The notes: a model not told the origin generated them from the sequence alone. Counted from the first letter of the stretch, positions 1 to 9,879 are shown. The stretch is DNA of 64,000 bases from Chrysophaeum taylorii (GCA_029834535.1 JAQMWT010000192.1:32007-96006); one strand, 5' to 3'. Numbers and translations are program-made.

Positions 1-532
1 ACGACCATGCTGACGGTCCTCGAGGAGTACCTGAGCCTCCGCAACTACTCGTACGAGCGCCTCGACGGCTCGACGGCGACGCGCGACCGCCAGGTCCGCA
101 TCGACCGCTTCAACGCGCCCGGCTCGGACATCTTCGTCTTTTTGCTCTCGACCCGCGCGGGGGGCCTCGGCATCAACCTCGCGACGGCAGACACGGTCGT
201 CATCTACGACGTCGACTGGAACCCCCACAACGACCTCCAAGCCCTCGCGCGCGCCCACCGAATCGGCCAGACCCAGCGCGTCGCGGTCTACCGCCTCGTT
301 TCGCGCGCCTCTGTCGAGGAGCGCATGATCCATGTCGCGAAGCGCAAGCTCTGCCTCGAACACGCCGTCGTCGCCCGCGGCGGCTCGAACAAAGCCGCCG
401 TCTCGCGCAAGGAGCTCGACGACGTCCTGCGCTACGGTGCCGAGCGCCTCTTCAAGGACCAAGACGACGACGATGATGCCGACGGTTCCCAATACATAAC
501 GTGGGACGACCGCGCCCTCGACGCGCTCCTCG

Positions 533-563
<31 letters not shown>

Positions 564-3153
564 CGCCGCGACCAACGGCGGGGCGCTCTCGAACGACGAG
601 GCGCGAGGCGAGAAGACTTCTTTTTTGTCGTCCCTCATGGACTCCTTCAAGGTTGCCAAGATCTCCTTTGCCACCAAGGCGGCCGCCGCCGCCGCCGCCG
701 TCGTCGAGGCTTCCCCCAACAACAACGAAAACGATAACTATGAACACGACGCGAACAACAACAACAACAACAACGAGAACAAAGACGAACCGGAAGACGC
801 CTTAGACGAAGAACGCGGGGCCGAGCCGCCGCGGCCGCCGGCCGAGGTGGAGGACGAGGAGGAGGCGGCCGTGCCGGCAAAGTTCCAGTGGCGCGAGCTG
901 ATCGAGGCGAGCTACAAGCAGCAGTGCGAGGAGCGGTTTACGCGGCTCGGAAAGGGCAAGCGCGAGCGGAGGACGCGGTCCTCGACGACGACGACCTGCC
1001 AGTCCTCGACGTCGCAGGTCGTCGAGATCCCCGACGCGATCGAGGAGCTGCCGCGACGGCGGCGCACGTCCGCCGCGCTCGCGCTGTGCCACCTCGCCAA
1101 CCGGATCGTGGCGCACGGGCTCGTCGGTGCCGTCGGGGGGCGCTGGGATACGACGCACGAGATATTGGGAGCTTGCGAGAGCATCGAGGAGACGCGCGCG
1201 CGGTGCCTCGAGGTGCTCGAGCGATGCCTCGAGAACGACGACGGCGCCGTCGGTCAGGACGCCGCGCGCGTGCTCTCGCGGATCGGCTTCTTCGCGCTCG
1301 TCGAGCGATGCCTCGTCCGCTCCTTCGAGTCGAACGACCTCGTCGTCCGCGGGGACTCCTCGATCTGGGAGCCGCGCGCCGCCGGGGGCAAGTGGACTCG
1401 GCACCACGACCGCCGCCTCCTCGCGGCCGTGTGCTGCCACGGCTACGGCCGCTGGGAGCGGATTCTCGCGGGCGACAGGTTCGGTATTGCGAGCGAGATA
1501 TACGCCGAGCTCGACGCGCGCCAGCGCCGCCGTCGCAGGCAAAACGACGAGGACGAGGTCGTCGACGTCGATTCGCAAGCAGACGAAAAGCAGCGCAAGA
1601 TCGAAGCGTCGTCCTTCCTGCGCGAACGCGTCAAGGCGCTCGAGAAGGCGCTGGTCGCGATCGAGCGTCCGCCGTCAATCGGCGCGACCCGGGTGCTCCA
1701 GGCGTCGCTCGACGATTGGACGGCGCAGATATCGTGCCTTTTGCCTCCGGACCGCGCGACCGTCGTTGGCGCCCAAACGGAAAAAAGTCGCCTCGAGACG
1801 CAGACCGGCGCGCAAGCCGACTCCGACGCCGCCGCGCTCGCCGCGCACTGCGCGCGCCTCTTCCATGCCCACGACCACGTCTCGAAAGCCGAGCGGAACG
1901 CCGAGTCCGGCATCAGGTTCTTGCAGATCGTCGCGGCCGACGTCTCCGTCGACGCCACCGAATCCAACTGGCATCTCGGCGCCGAGGTCACCGACTCCAT
2001 CGGCAAGCAGCTCGCGCATTGCCGCGACGTCGTCGACAACGCCACCAACAACGTCAATATCATCGCCGAGAAGAACCGCCTGCTCGTCGACCTCACTACG
2101 ACCGACCTCTTTGGCGGTGGCGACTCCTCGCCGCGGCCGCTCCTCGACGACGCGGAACTACAAGACAGCCACGACCGATGGTCGCGCCACGAGTGGCGCC
2201 AGAACGACGCAGTCATCCGACGTCGTACGAACGTGGTCAACGCCGCGATCGAGCGCTGGAGACCTTACGCTCGCCAACAAAGAATCCTCGACCCGAGCCC
2301 TACGGTCCCGCCTCCGCCTCCGGCTCCGGCTCCGGCGGCAACTCCTGACGTGCCGCGGAACAAGTTGGGCCCCCCTCCTCTCACCGCTGGGACGGCGGCA
2401 CCGCGACAAACATACAATCTGCACCAGCACCAGCACCAGCAGCAGCAGCAGCAGCTCCCTCCGTGCCCGCAGCGGCAGGCTCCTGCTGATATAGTGGCGA
2501 CGCAACAAACTCCGCAGCAGCAACAACAGCAACAGCAGCAGCACCAGGAGCAACAGCAGCAGCAGGCCGTTCCTCGCCCACAGCCCCAGGTAGCACCTCC
2601 TCAAAACGCTGGGGCGCCGCAACAAAGCCAGCAGGAGCAGCGGAACCCTCCGCGGCCACAACAACAGGCCCAATCTCCTCGCGCTGGGACGACAACGGGA
2701 CCGCATCAAAACCAGCAGCAGCAGCAGCAGCAGGCCCCTCCTCCGCGGGCGCAGCAGCAACAGCGGCAACAGCGGCAGCAACAGCAGGCGATGCCACGGT
2801 CGCAGCAGCAACAGCAGCAGCACTACGCATGGCCGCCGCCGCCAGGGGTGCGTCCGGCACAGCAGATGCAGATGTCCCCGCCACCCGCGCACGCGACGAC
2901 GGTTTCACCGCCTTCGTACCTGCTCCACCCGCAACACCCGCGCATGAACCCGCATAGCCAGACAGGGTACCCCATGGGGCCGGCGGTACCTCAGATGTTT
3001 CAACCACGGAACCCCCCTCAAGAGCACTTCGCGCAGGCTCAGGGCATGGCGCCCCAGCCGTGGCCTGCTCCCGCGTACCACCCGCCACCCCCCACCGATA
3101 GCCACCAAAATGAGTTTTTGCCGTCAGCGTCGATGGCCCCTCCGTATTACTAA
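1..3153 (+). CDS. CHD3/PICKLE-like chromatin remodeller, 5' end outside window
   Basis: C-terminal part of a SNF2-family chromatin-remodelling ATPase; the frame is open from base 1, so the ATG at 7 is internal. Residues ~1-105 are the helicase C lobe, with the [11 protein letters not shown] and ARAHRIGQ motifs. They are followed by [11 protein letters not shown] and an [14 protein letters not shown] segment typical of CHD3/PICKLE proteins rather than ISWI or INO80. [13 protein letters not shown], then [20 protein letters not shown] (~291-322), matches the region after the ATPase in that family. A SANT-like stretch, [21 protein letters not shown], lies near 462-490. The tail (~800-1048) is Gln/Pro-rich low complexity encoded by CAG/CAA runs, with acidic and Asn runs earlier. 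Family knowledge: ATP-dependent nucleosome sliding in the nucleus, often in repressive complexes. Chromodomains or a PHD finger would lie upstream of the window. Confidence 0.9.
2419..2865 (+). repeat. CAG/CAA (polyglutamine) tracts inside the CHD3-like gene
   Basis: Interrupted CAG/CAA/CAC runs encode polyglutamine blocks separated by Pro/Ala-rich spacers. The region is in frame with the remodeller and has no stop, so it is read as part of the protein. Such tracts are length-variable. Confidence 0.85.
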
Positions 3154-3164
3154 TAATCCGCCCC

Positions 3165-3195
3165 GAGCGAGCGAGCGAGCGAGCGAGCGAGCGAG
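3165..3195. repeat. (GAGC)n microsatellite
   Basis: A nearly perfect 4-bp GAGC repeat of about 31 bp, starting just after the stop codon of the CHD3-like gene. Confidence 0.9.
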
Positions 3196-3231
3196 GCCGA
3201 GGCACCAGTCGCGTCTCCACACATAGTCTAC

Positions 3232-3488
3232 AGGGTCGGATAAGAAAGTTCGTACGAGCCGTTAACTATGTTTCAGTTTGTACTAAGACATACTCAACGG
3301 ATCGCTGAGCTATGTTCATTTGTACTCAAGCAGTATGTGCCGCCACGCCGCGAGATCGTCGCGATGGAACCAGTCCCCATAGTGAAGTCGGCATTCTTTC
3401 GTCCCCTCACGCAAAAAAAGGGGAAAGCCCACGCGTTGTAGGACCCGTCGTTGCGGCGCAGGCTAGTCTCGTTTTCTTATCCGACCCT
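3232..3488. mobile_element. 257-bp MITE-like unit with 16-bp terminal inverted repeats
   Basis: AGGGTCGGATAAGAAA at 3232-3247 is perfectly reverse-complementary to 3473-3488. The enclosed 225 bp has no convincing coding capacity. The unit fills the spacer between the CHD3-like gene and the prolyl hydroxylase. A clear target-site duplication was not found (flanks TCTAC and ATCTA), so the size and inverted ends suggest a non-autonomous DNA transposon without proving it. Confidence 0.5.
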
Positions 3489-3604
3489 ATCTATGACATA
3501 GACCCCCTACTACACCGTACAACTTTTAGACGCACCAGCAGCAGCGTTCTCTCACTTTTTGCACCCTGGCCTTGAACCTTCAAAAACCTCCCCGAAAAAG
3601 AAAG

Positions 3605-4879
3605 ATGGGTCGACGACGAGTGGTGGTCGCGTTGATTTCGGCGGTCGCTGGGGCGCTCCAAGGGCGGGGGGTCCCGCCGATCCAGATGGTGTTCGTTAAC
3701 CCATACTTGGAGGCGCGAGAGCTATACTGGATTAGTCCGGGGGGAGAAGTGTCGTTGATGGGGTCGCTGGCGGGGTCCTCAGGTGAGCTGAGCATGACGA
3801 CATACGCTGGGCACGAGTTTGGGTGGCGCGTGGCGTTGGGTGCCAACGAGTGCTCCGCAGAGGAGCTCGAGGGACGCGTAGTCATCGACAAGCGCGCGAC
3901 GCGGTACGTACTCGGGGAGAAAATGGAGACGTCGGTCGACGAGAGCGAGAGCTTCGAGCCGTTTGAGTGCGCGTTCGTCAACCGCAGCCCGCGGCCGATG
4001 ATGGTCAACGAGACCGTTGTCCCCCCCAACGGAAATACGACGGTGGTGGTGCGACGAGGCGAGACGTTTGACTGGACCGACGCTGCGACGGGCGAGCTGC
4101 TGTACCGGTCCGTCGTCGAGCGGCGCGGCCAGACGCCGCAGACGTTCCGCGTCGAGGACCACACGACGCTTTGCAGCGATGCGACGCCCCCGAGCCTCGG
4201 GAGACGCCGCACGACGTACGCAGATGTTACCGAGGGCCGAGATATAGACGTCGACGTCCTCAGCGAAGACCCGTGGATCGTTCTCTTGCGCAACTGGACG
4301 AGCCGCGAAGAATGCGACGATCTCGAGCGCCAGGCCCTCCGCACGGGCCTCTCGGGGGCGCAGGTCTTCGGAGCCACCTCTATCATCGCGGATCGCCGCG
4401 CGCTCTCGGCGAACTTGTACTGGAACGAGCGCGACGACTCGGACGTCGCCAACAGACTCATCCGCCGCGCCTTCGACCTCGCGAGGCACCAGCAAGGCTA
4501 CGATGTCGTCGCGGGACCCGCGCAAGAGCCCTTGAATTTTATCCAATACGCCTACGCCGAGGAGTACCGCCCGCACTGCGACGGCGTCTGCCGCCGTAAG
4601 CCGTATGCCCGCGGCGGCCGCGTCGCCACCCTCATCCACTACTGCAAGGCCCCCACCCTCGGTGGCGCGACCGTCTTTCCCAAGCTCAAACTCAAGGTGA
4701 TTCCCAATGATGACGACGCCCTCCTTTTCGCCTACAAGAGACCCCAAGACGGTTACATGGATGACGGGTTCACCCTCCACGCCGGCTGCCTTCTAAAGTC
4801 CGGCACCAAGCAGATCGTCACCATGTGGATGCGCGAAGACGTTCACCCCGGGGAGCCCTGGTCCGACTTTCTTTCTTAA
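3605..4879 (+). CDS. Prolyl 4-hydroxylase with N-terminal VHL-like beta domains
   Basis: Fe(II)/2-oxoglutarate-dependent prolyl 4-hydroxylase, probably secretory. Start at 3605 is the first ATG in frame and gives MGRRRVVVALISAVAGALQG, a plausible signal peptide. The C-terminal catalytic domain has the HxD pair (H324, D326 in PHCDG), the distal His (H392 in LHAGC) and, ten residues on, K402 that binds 2-oxoglutarate. GGATVFPKLKLKVIP between them is the usual core. The N-terminal half resembles the VHL beta domain twice: FVNPYLEARELYWISPGGE..TTYAGHEFGWR, then a weaker FVNRSPRPMMVN..VPPNGN..GETFDW. VHL beta domains bind hydroxyproline in animals, so reader and writer may be joined in one chain; that role is inference. 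No intron is evident. Confidence 0.85.
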   Translation: MGRRRVVVALISAVAGALQGRGVPPIQMVFVNPYLEARELYWISPGGEVSLMGSLAGSSGELSMTTYAGHEFGWRVALGANECSAEELEGRVVIDKRATRYVLGEKMETSVDESESFEPFECAFVNRSPRPMMVNETVVPPNGNTTVVVRRGETFDWTDAATGELLYRSVVERRGQTPQTFRVEDHTTLCSDATPPSLGRRRTTYADVTEGRDIDVDVLSEDPWIVLLRNWTSREECDDLERQALRTGLSGAQVFGATSIIADRRALSANLYWNERDDSDVANRLIRRAFDLARHQQGYDVVAGPAQEPLNFIQYAYAEEYRPHCDGVCRRKPYARGGRVATLIHYCKAPTLGGATVFPKLKLKVIPNDDDALLFAYKRPQDGYMDDGFTLHAGCLLKSGTKQIVTMWMREDVHPGEPWSDFLS

Positions 4880-4897
4880 ACAACTCGTTGCTGCAAC

Positions 4898-5092
4898 CCG
4901 AGATAGAGCAGCATCTTATTCGGGACCAAGATAGAGAAGCACGTCATCTCAAAACCGAGATAGACCAGCAGACAGATCAGCATGTCATCTCGAAACCGAG
5001 ATAGATCAGCCTGTTATCTCGGGACACCCGAGATAGACCAGCACGTTATCTCGGAACAGCATGTTATCTCGGGACCGAGATAGATCAGACCG
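4898..5092. repeat. Degenerate tandem array of GAGATA...TATCTC hairpin units
   Basis: About six imperfect units of the form CCGAGATAGAnCAGCATGTTATCTCGG follow each other downstream of the prolyl hydroxylase stop. Each contains an inverted GAGATA/TATCTC pair, so single strands could form a row of short hairpins. No coding potential was seen. Confidence 0.7.
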
Positions 5093-6030
5093 ACACTTTA
5101 CCGAATGGAACGAGAACGACCGCCGGATAGAGTAGATGCCCACTCTATGATGAGGTACCCCGGTCATCGCTGACGACGGCATCCGCGTTGTTTGCTCACT
5201 GGCAGCATATAGATCGCGAACGAACACAAAAACTCGCGGAGGGTCCGGGCGCGAGATGGGTACCAGCAAAAATATCTATCGAAAACATCAAAATCGAACC
5301 CGCGTCCACAACCCGCCGCGCGAATTGATTGGTTGATTGAGTTGATTGGCCACGTGTTGCTTTGCGCCGTTGGTATACCACAGCGCTGCGCACACTTACC
5401 CAAACGACGACGCAAGCGAGGCGGCACTCACCCCGCTGTTCGTCGACAGCTCAGCCATCTCCACCTCGCGTTATTGGCTCCGCGCGCTCGCTTATCGCTC
5501 CCGATCCGCTTACGTTTCGGACGACCCTTGCCAGAACCAGCCCGCCGCCTCCGTCGCGAGCGTCTTCTTGGGACGGCGCGTCTACGTCGTCGCAGACGCG
5601 ACCTCCATGACCTCCACGGGCGCAGCGTCAAAAAAAGACGCCGCCGGCAGTAGACGGTCTTGCTCGAGGATTCCGGTCCAGGCTTCTGCGATGCCCCGGC
5701 GCCCACCTATCGAGAGTACCGGGTTGTTTGTCGAAGCACGCGTTGCCGCAGCCACCAGTGGAGCTCGAGGCCGCCTACGCGCCGGTTTTAGATGATCCCT
5801 CGGGCGCCACGCCGGTCGCTTGTTGATCCAGAGCCGCCAAGCGCATACGGGTCGAGACCTGGCATCATGCAGAGGGAGCCCGCATTCGTCTGCGCAGCAG
5901 AGGAAGCAGCGGCAGCTACAAACACGGCGCTGCCTCTACCGTACAGTATCAATTGCCTCCCACCGCGGGCGGCCCGCCTCACGCTGCAGCCAGCGGGCCT
6001 CCAGCGCCTGAGAGATAGATAGATAGATAG
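5093..6030. other. Intergenic stretch without a recognisable gene
   Basis: Contains several mutually overlapping open frames of 60-150 codons (for example 5346-5795), none of which resembles a known family. A cluster of GATTGG/TTGATTGA (inverted CCAAT) motifs lies at 5325-5350. A (GATA)n microsatellite at 6014-6032 abuts the next gene. Confidence 0.5.
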
Positions 6031-7146
6031 ATGACCGTGTTTGCGCAGGGCACCACCATGCCGAAGACGCAGTATCATTCATATAGGCGCAAACACTACT
6101 GCTCCGCACGAGTGGCAAGGGACCTTGCCCGCGACCGTGACGCCAACGGTCGTCGCGCCCTCACTGCAGTCCCCACTTCTCCGAGCTCGCGAAACCCGCA
6201 CGAGCCGCGCCTATACCCTCCTCCTTGTCGTTTTCGCCTGATACTTAACCCCTCTCTTGACGTGGTAGATCTCGGTGCGGCGTTTCCGCACCAATCCCTT
6301 GCCGAAAAGTTCGCCGAGGCCGGCGCCTACACGGAGTACGGGGAAGACGACGTGTATGGCGTCGGCGAAGGGCTGCAGAGGCTGGAGCGCGATGTCGCTT
6401 CGCACTGGGGGTGCGAGGCAGGGCTGTTTTGCGTCTCGGGCGTGATGGCGCAGCTTGTCGCGCTCTGCGCGCACCGCGAGACGACGGGAAGGAACGTTGT
6501 TGTTTTGCACTCGACTTCGCACTTGCTGCTGCACGAGCGTGACGCGGTGAAGGTTCTCTGCGGTTTCGACGTGCGCGTCGCTGGCGACGCGTCGAGACCG
6601 CTCTCGGCAGCGGACGTCGTCGCGGACTATGCGGTACTCGCCGTTATCGTCGAGTGCCCGCACCGGGAGCTCGGCGGCGCGGCGAGATCCTTGGCCGACT
6701 TCAAGGCGATGCGCGAGCAGTGCGAATCGCACGGCGTCATCTTGCACGTGGACGGCGCGAGGCTCTGGGAGGCGAGTCCGTACTACGAAACGAGCATTAC
6801 GGTTTTCTTCAATTCGATATATGTTTCGTTTTACAAGGGGCTCGGGGCATCGGCAGGGGCGATGCTTCTGGGCCCCGACGACTTTGTCGCGAGATGCCGC
6901 CCGTGGCTCCGCCGTTTCGGGGGCAACCTTCACGCCACGGCTCCCTACGCTCTGTCGCGCGCGCGGGGCTTCCGCCTCTACAAGGACGACTTCGACGACC
7001 GCTTCGCCAAGCTCAATGATATCGTCCAGGCCCTCCGCGAGGCGCGGCTTGTTGGCTCGGGAAAAAGACTCAGTCTTGTTCCCGAGGAGCCACAGTCCGC
7101 GATGATCCACTTCGTCGTCCGGGAGTCGCGTCGAGCGCGCCTTTGA
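6031..7146 (+). CDS. Threonine-aldolase-like PLP enzyme, frameshifted near its 3' end
   Basis: Fold-type I PLP enzyme of the beta-eliminating lyase / L-threonine aldolase group, which cleaves beta-hydroxy amino acids to glycine plus an aldehyde. Similarity starts near residue 75. GEDDVYGVGEGLQRLERDVA is the N-terminal signature, D241 in HVDGARLW should contact the PLP ring nitrogen, and K269 in SFYKGLGA is the Schiff-base lysine. The frame ends early at 7146, but homologous-looking sequence continues in the next frame (RAFEQTAAATGIRVYDKL...) to a stop at 7298-7300. This implies a one-base indel in the G-rich stretch near 7117-7125, or an assembly error. The first ~70 residues have no similarity, so the start is uncertain. 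ATGs at 6031 and 6058 are candidates, and a 5' intron is possible. Confidence 0.75.
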   Translation: MTVFAQGTTMPKTQYHSYRRKHYCSARVARDLARDRDANGRRALTAVPTSPSSRNPHEPRLYPPPCRFRLILNPSLDVVDLGAAFPHQSLAEKFAEAGAYTEYGEDDVYGVGEGLQRLERDVASHWGCEAGLFCVSGVMAQLVALCAHRETTGRNVVVLHSTSHLLLHERDAVKVLCGFDVRVAGDASRPLSAADVVADYAVLAVIVECPHRELGGAARSLADFKAMREQCESHGVILHVDGARLWEASPYYETSITVFFNSIYVSFYKGLGASAGAMLLGPDDFVARCRPWLRRFGGNLHATAPYALSRARGFRLYKDDFDDRFAKLNDIVQALREARLVGSGKRLSLVPEEPQSAMIHFVVRESRRARL

Positions 7147-7270
7147 ACAAACTGCGGCCGCCACCGGCATCCGGGTCTATGACAAGCTTCGGTCGCAGGC
7201 GAAGGTGAGCCTTTATTATTGCGAATTCAAGCTGGGTCCGGCGAATACGCGCATACCGACGCACCGTTTT

Positions 7271-7322
7271 GTGACTGGCTGGGCAAAATTTCTCGAGTGA
7301 CTGGCTGGGCAAATTTTCTCGA
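7271..7322. repeat. 26-bp tandem duplication at the 3' end of the aldolase-like gene
   Basis: 7271-7296 and 7297-7322 are near-identical copies of GTGACTGGCTGGGCAAA followed by TTTCTCGA (one A/T difference). The first copy supplies the TGA at 7298-7300. Without the duplication the frame would run a few codons further to a TAG, so the event appears to have changed the C-terminus. Confidence 0.75.
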
Positions 7323-8560
7323 GTACCTCGAGTAGAAAAGAAATTTCCGCCGCACCTCCTCCAGCTTCCGGTATTATGATGATGCTCGCACATACGCCCG
7401 ACTCCTGGCTTTTGACCGTAAGGGAGCTGGGCGACCTCGATCTTTCTCCTAGCCCTTGTCGGATACGAGGTGGCGAGCTGTATTGTTGACGCCCGCGGTC
7501 ACCAGCGATGCTGAGACACACGAGCCGACCTTTTATCTGGAATTTTCTAATGCGCGAAGCGATGGTGTGGAAGAAAGAATGGAATGGGGCTCCAAGCTCG
7601 CCGGTTTCCAGGGTGTATTTTTTTTGGATGAACCCGCGCACGACCGACCGACCGACCGACCGACCGACACAGCGGTCGACTTTTTTCGAGTGCAGCGCGC
7701 ACTCGGACAAAATCCAAAGAGGCCAATGTACCATCAGGACCGGCAAGTATGCCACCTAATGCGGCCGGAGTGCCTTCAAAACCGACCGATGTGCGACGCC
7801 TAGTTGTTACCTCCCAAACTGGCCAGTGGGCCTTCAGAACCGGCCGGAGTGCCAACTATACTACCAAAGAACCCCGAACAACCAAAGAAAGAAAAAAAAA
7901 AGCAGAGAGAGGGAAAATGATCGCTGGCCGATGTGCCGGCATAGAATCAAGGTTGCCATCTCTAAAAAAAGCATGTACCGAATCGGCCGTCGGACATATG
8001 GGCGGACAGACCTATGGCAATAGACACCCGATTTGTCGTTAGGCCCATTCTAAAATTGGAGGCTGTGTTCTGCCGAATGGCCAGTCATCACAGTTTTCGA
8101 GGCCGGTGATAACGCTCTGTGGACACTGCGGATCGGGGCATACATCTCCTTTTGGCTTTGGGTGGAAGTTGCACGGCTACATCCCCGACCCCCAGGAACG
8201 CAAGATGCGGGGTAAATGAAAAGCCCAAGCCTAGTATGGAGACGAAGTGTCGTGTACGGGACCCGAGTCAAGGCGCATATTGGTATATGTGTGGTTGCGT
8301 GTAGAATAGTTGCATTAGGCAAGTGTGCTCTGCTCAACCACGGCGCGAGCCACGAAAGATATGACTAGAGGCGCAAATGATCTGTCTCTCCCGCTACCAG
8401 GCGCGAGTCTGATGCGAGCGAGGGGCATGTGCATGAAAAAGGTGATGAGTTGCTGGCTTCGGTCAATTTTTTTCAAGAGCGCGTTCATCATATTAGTGGC
8501 CGGGGCGACAGGGCATTTGGTTGAAAGTACGTAAGAAACTATATAACACAGCGTTCAAGT
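7323..8560. other. Intergenic stretch with simple and degenerate repeats
   Basis: No gene recognised. It holds a (CCGA)n microsatellite at 7641-7668 and an imperfect repeat of GGCC..GTG..CCTTCA.AACCG.CCG at about 7760-7850. An A-rich run lies at 7880-7905. Open frames here are short and unlike any known protein. Confidence 0.5.
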
Positions 8561-8639
8561 CAGAAGCACTCTGAGGTCAAGGTTCGCCTGCGCAGGCGAT
8601 GGCGACACCTTCGGCGTGGCGGAACGCAAGCGGGACGGC

Positions 8640-8815
8640 GAGGCGCGGGTTCGGGTCGGCGATGGGCGGCGAGTGGTCTCCCGCCTCGCTGACCGCCGGA
8701 CGGTTTGTCTCGTCATCCCGAGCCGCGTGGCGGTCCGCCGTCGCTCGCCACGAAAGCGCGACATGACGGGGTTTATCGCAAAAAAACCGAAAGACGTCCG
8801 AAGCAGTCTTCTATA
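8640..8815. repeat. Dispersed repeat, inverted relative to 15700-15835
   Basis: The segment with GACCGCCGGACGGTTTGTCTC and GGCGGTCCGCCGTCGCTC reappears as its reverse complement at 15700-15835, including the downstream CTATAGG..GCAAGACTGC sequence. In both places it borders Helitron helicase fragments, so it is probably part of the same transposon family. Confidence 0.6.
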
Positions 8816-8841
8816 GGTAAAACAAGTGCAGGCCAGTAAGT

Positions 8842-9129
8842 TCACCTAGGTTGCGAATACTTTAAGCTCGCGATCAAAGTCAGCATGCCGTTGGTTGTCA
8901 GGGAGTCGAAAACTCGACTGTAAAGAGCGAGGCGTCGTCTTCCGACCCAACCTAGTCTGCCGAAAAGAACTCCGATGCCTCGTCTCCGGGAAAAAAAGGC
9001 CGCGGTCATGCGCGCGTTGTCAGCATCGACAACATCGTTTCGACGGGGCGTGAGAATGGCGCGCCGAAAGAGCCGCCGCGGGTCGTGAAAATAGTCTGCG
9101 AGGTCGCCGTAGACGGCTTGGAGGATCAC
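8842..9129 (-). pseudogene. Helitron helicase fragment
   Basis: Minus-strand frame with LADYFHDPRRLFRRAILTPRRNDVVDADNARM, the middle of the Pif1-like helicase of Helitron rolling-circle transposons (RAILTP..N..V..IN motif). The same nucleotide sequence recurs at about 14190-14467 and 15229-15505. Only a fragment remains here; the ATPase N-lobe and Rep domain are absent. Confidence 0.7.
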
Positions 9130-9133
9130 TGTC

Positions 9134-9301
9134 TGTCTTTAAATGTCGACTGCTAAGAGGGGGGGGTGTGTGTGGGGAGCATGAAGGATGTGGGTGGGTT
9201 TGTGGGGTATGAGGGATGTGCCTGACGGGCGGAGATAAGTACGCGGGACCTAGTCGGGGTCATCGCCGAGGCGTGGGGCAGGCGAAGAGAGGACGGGCCC
9301 C
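9134..9301 (+). repeat. Single copy of the TAAA-GTCGACTGCTAAGAG module
   Basis: Begins CTGTCTTTAAATGTCGACTGC and continues through a GTGTGTG/GGATGTGGGTGGG section and GACCTAGTCGGGGTCATCGCC. It is almost identical to modules in the 56.1-58.05 kb array (for example 56518-56700). A (CAAA/CAGA)n tract follows at 9360-9395. Confidence 0.8.
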
Positions 9302-9432
9302 GCCCGTAGGTCGTACACTGTCTGGCTCGCGGGCCAAACTGATCCTTACCCTAAATCGGGGGACAAACAAACAAACAGACAGACAGACAAACATCTGTCG
9401 ATTAGTAGTAAGGACTTCTCTTTCTAGCAAGC

Positions 9433-9717
9433 CGGCGTAGGTTGGCACCTATTCGACTCCCGGGCGGGCCGGTTGGCAGCCGGAACGTTCGCAGTGGGAC
9501 GGGGTATGGCCGGGGGGCGAAGACGGAAGGTTATCGACGAGTTGGTTGTCAGTCACATCGCGGTCTCCTCGTCGCATGGCGACAAGCTTGATGGTCACTC
9601 TCCGCCGACCGACCTTTCGGCACTCCTCGTCTACAGGCCCGTGATTCCGGACTGGCTCCTGTCGGTCCGGCCTGGCTCCCATGCTCGGGAGAGGTCTGAA
9701 GTTAGTTATTTAGTTAG
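9433..9717 (+). mobile_element. SINE-like retroposon, 5'-truncated, with 12-bp target duplication
   Basis: Flanked by TTTCTAGCAAGC at 9421-9432 and 9718-9729 and ending in a GTTAGTTATTTAGTTAGT tail, the form expected of a non-LTR retroposon. The body matches 49643-50021 (opposite strand) and partly 48507-48904. It starts further in than those copies, consistent with 5' truncation. No protein is encoded. Confidence 0.8.
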
Positions 9718-9879
9718 TTTCTAGCAAGCAAAAAGAAAATACGGAAGAACATCGCGATTTACCGCGGCTTCTCTTCGAGAGGGCTAGTTTTTCAACCAAA
9801 GGATTAAAATTCTTTGACAGTCGCCTTGTAGAAGATTTTCCGGCGTGTATTTTCATCGGCAGCGAGCCTGGTAGTGATC

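Noticed and set aside
802-1578. Long minus-strand and alternative-frame open frames inside the CHD3-like gene
   Set aside because: They are Arg/Ala-rich shadows of GC-rich coding sequence; the plus frame has clear family motifs.
3572-3604. Upstream TTG start for the prolyl hydroxylase
   Set aside because: TTG is unlikely as a start in a eukaryote; ATG 3605 gives a signal peptide.
3779-4780. 333-codon minus-strand frame opposite the prolyl hydroxylase
   Set aside because: No motif, and the plus strand encodes an intact catalytic domain.
5346-5795. 150-codon open frame upstream of the aldolase-like gene
   Set aside because: No similarity, overlaps several equally open frames, composition not gene-like.
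6211-7170. 319-codon minus-strand frame opposite the aldolase-like gene
   Set aside because: Shadow of the plus-strand PLP enzyme.
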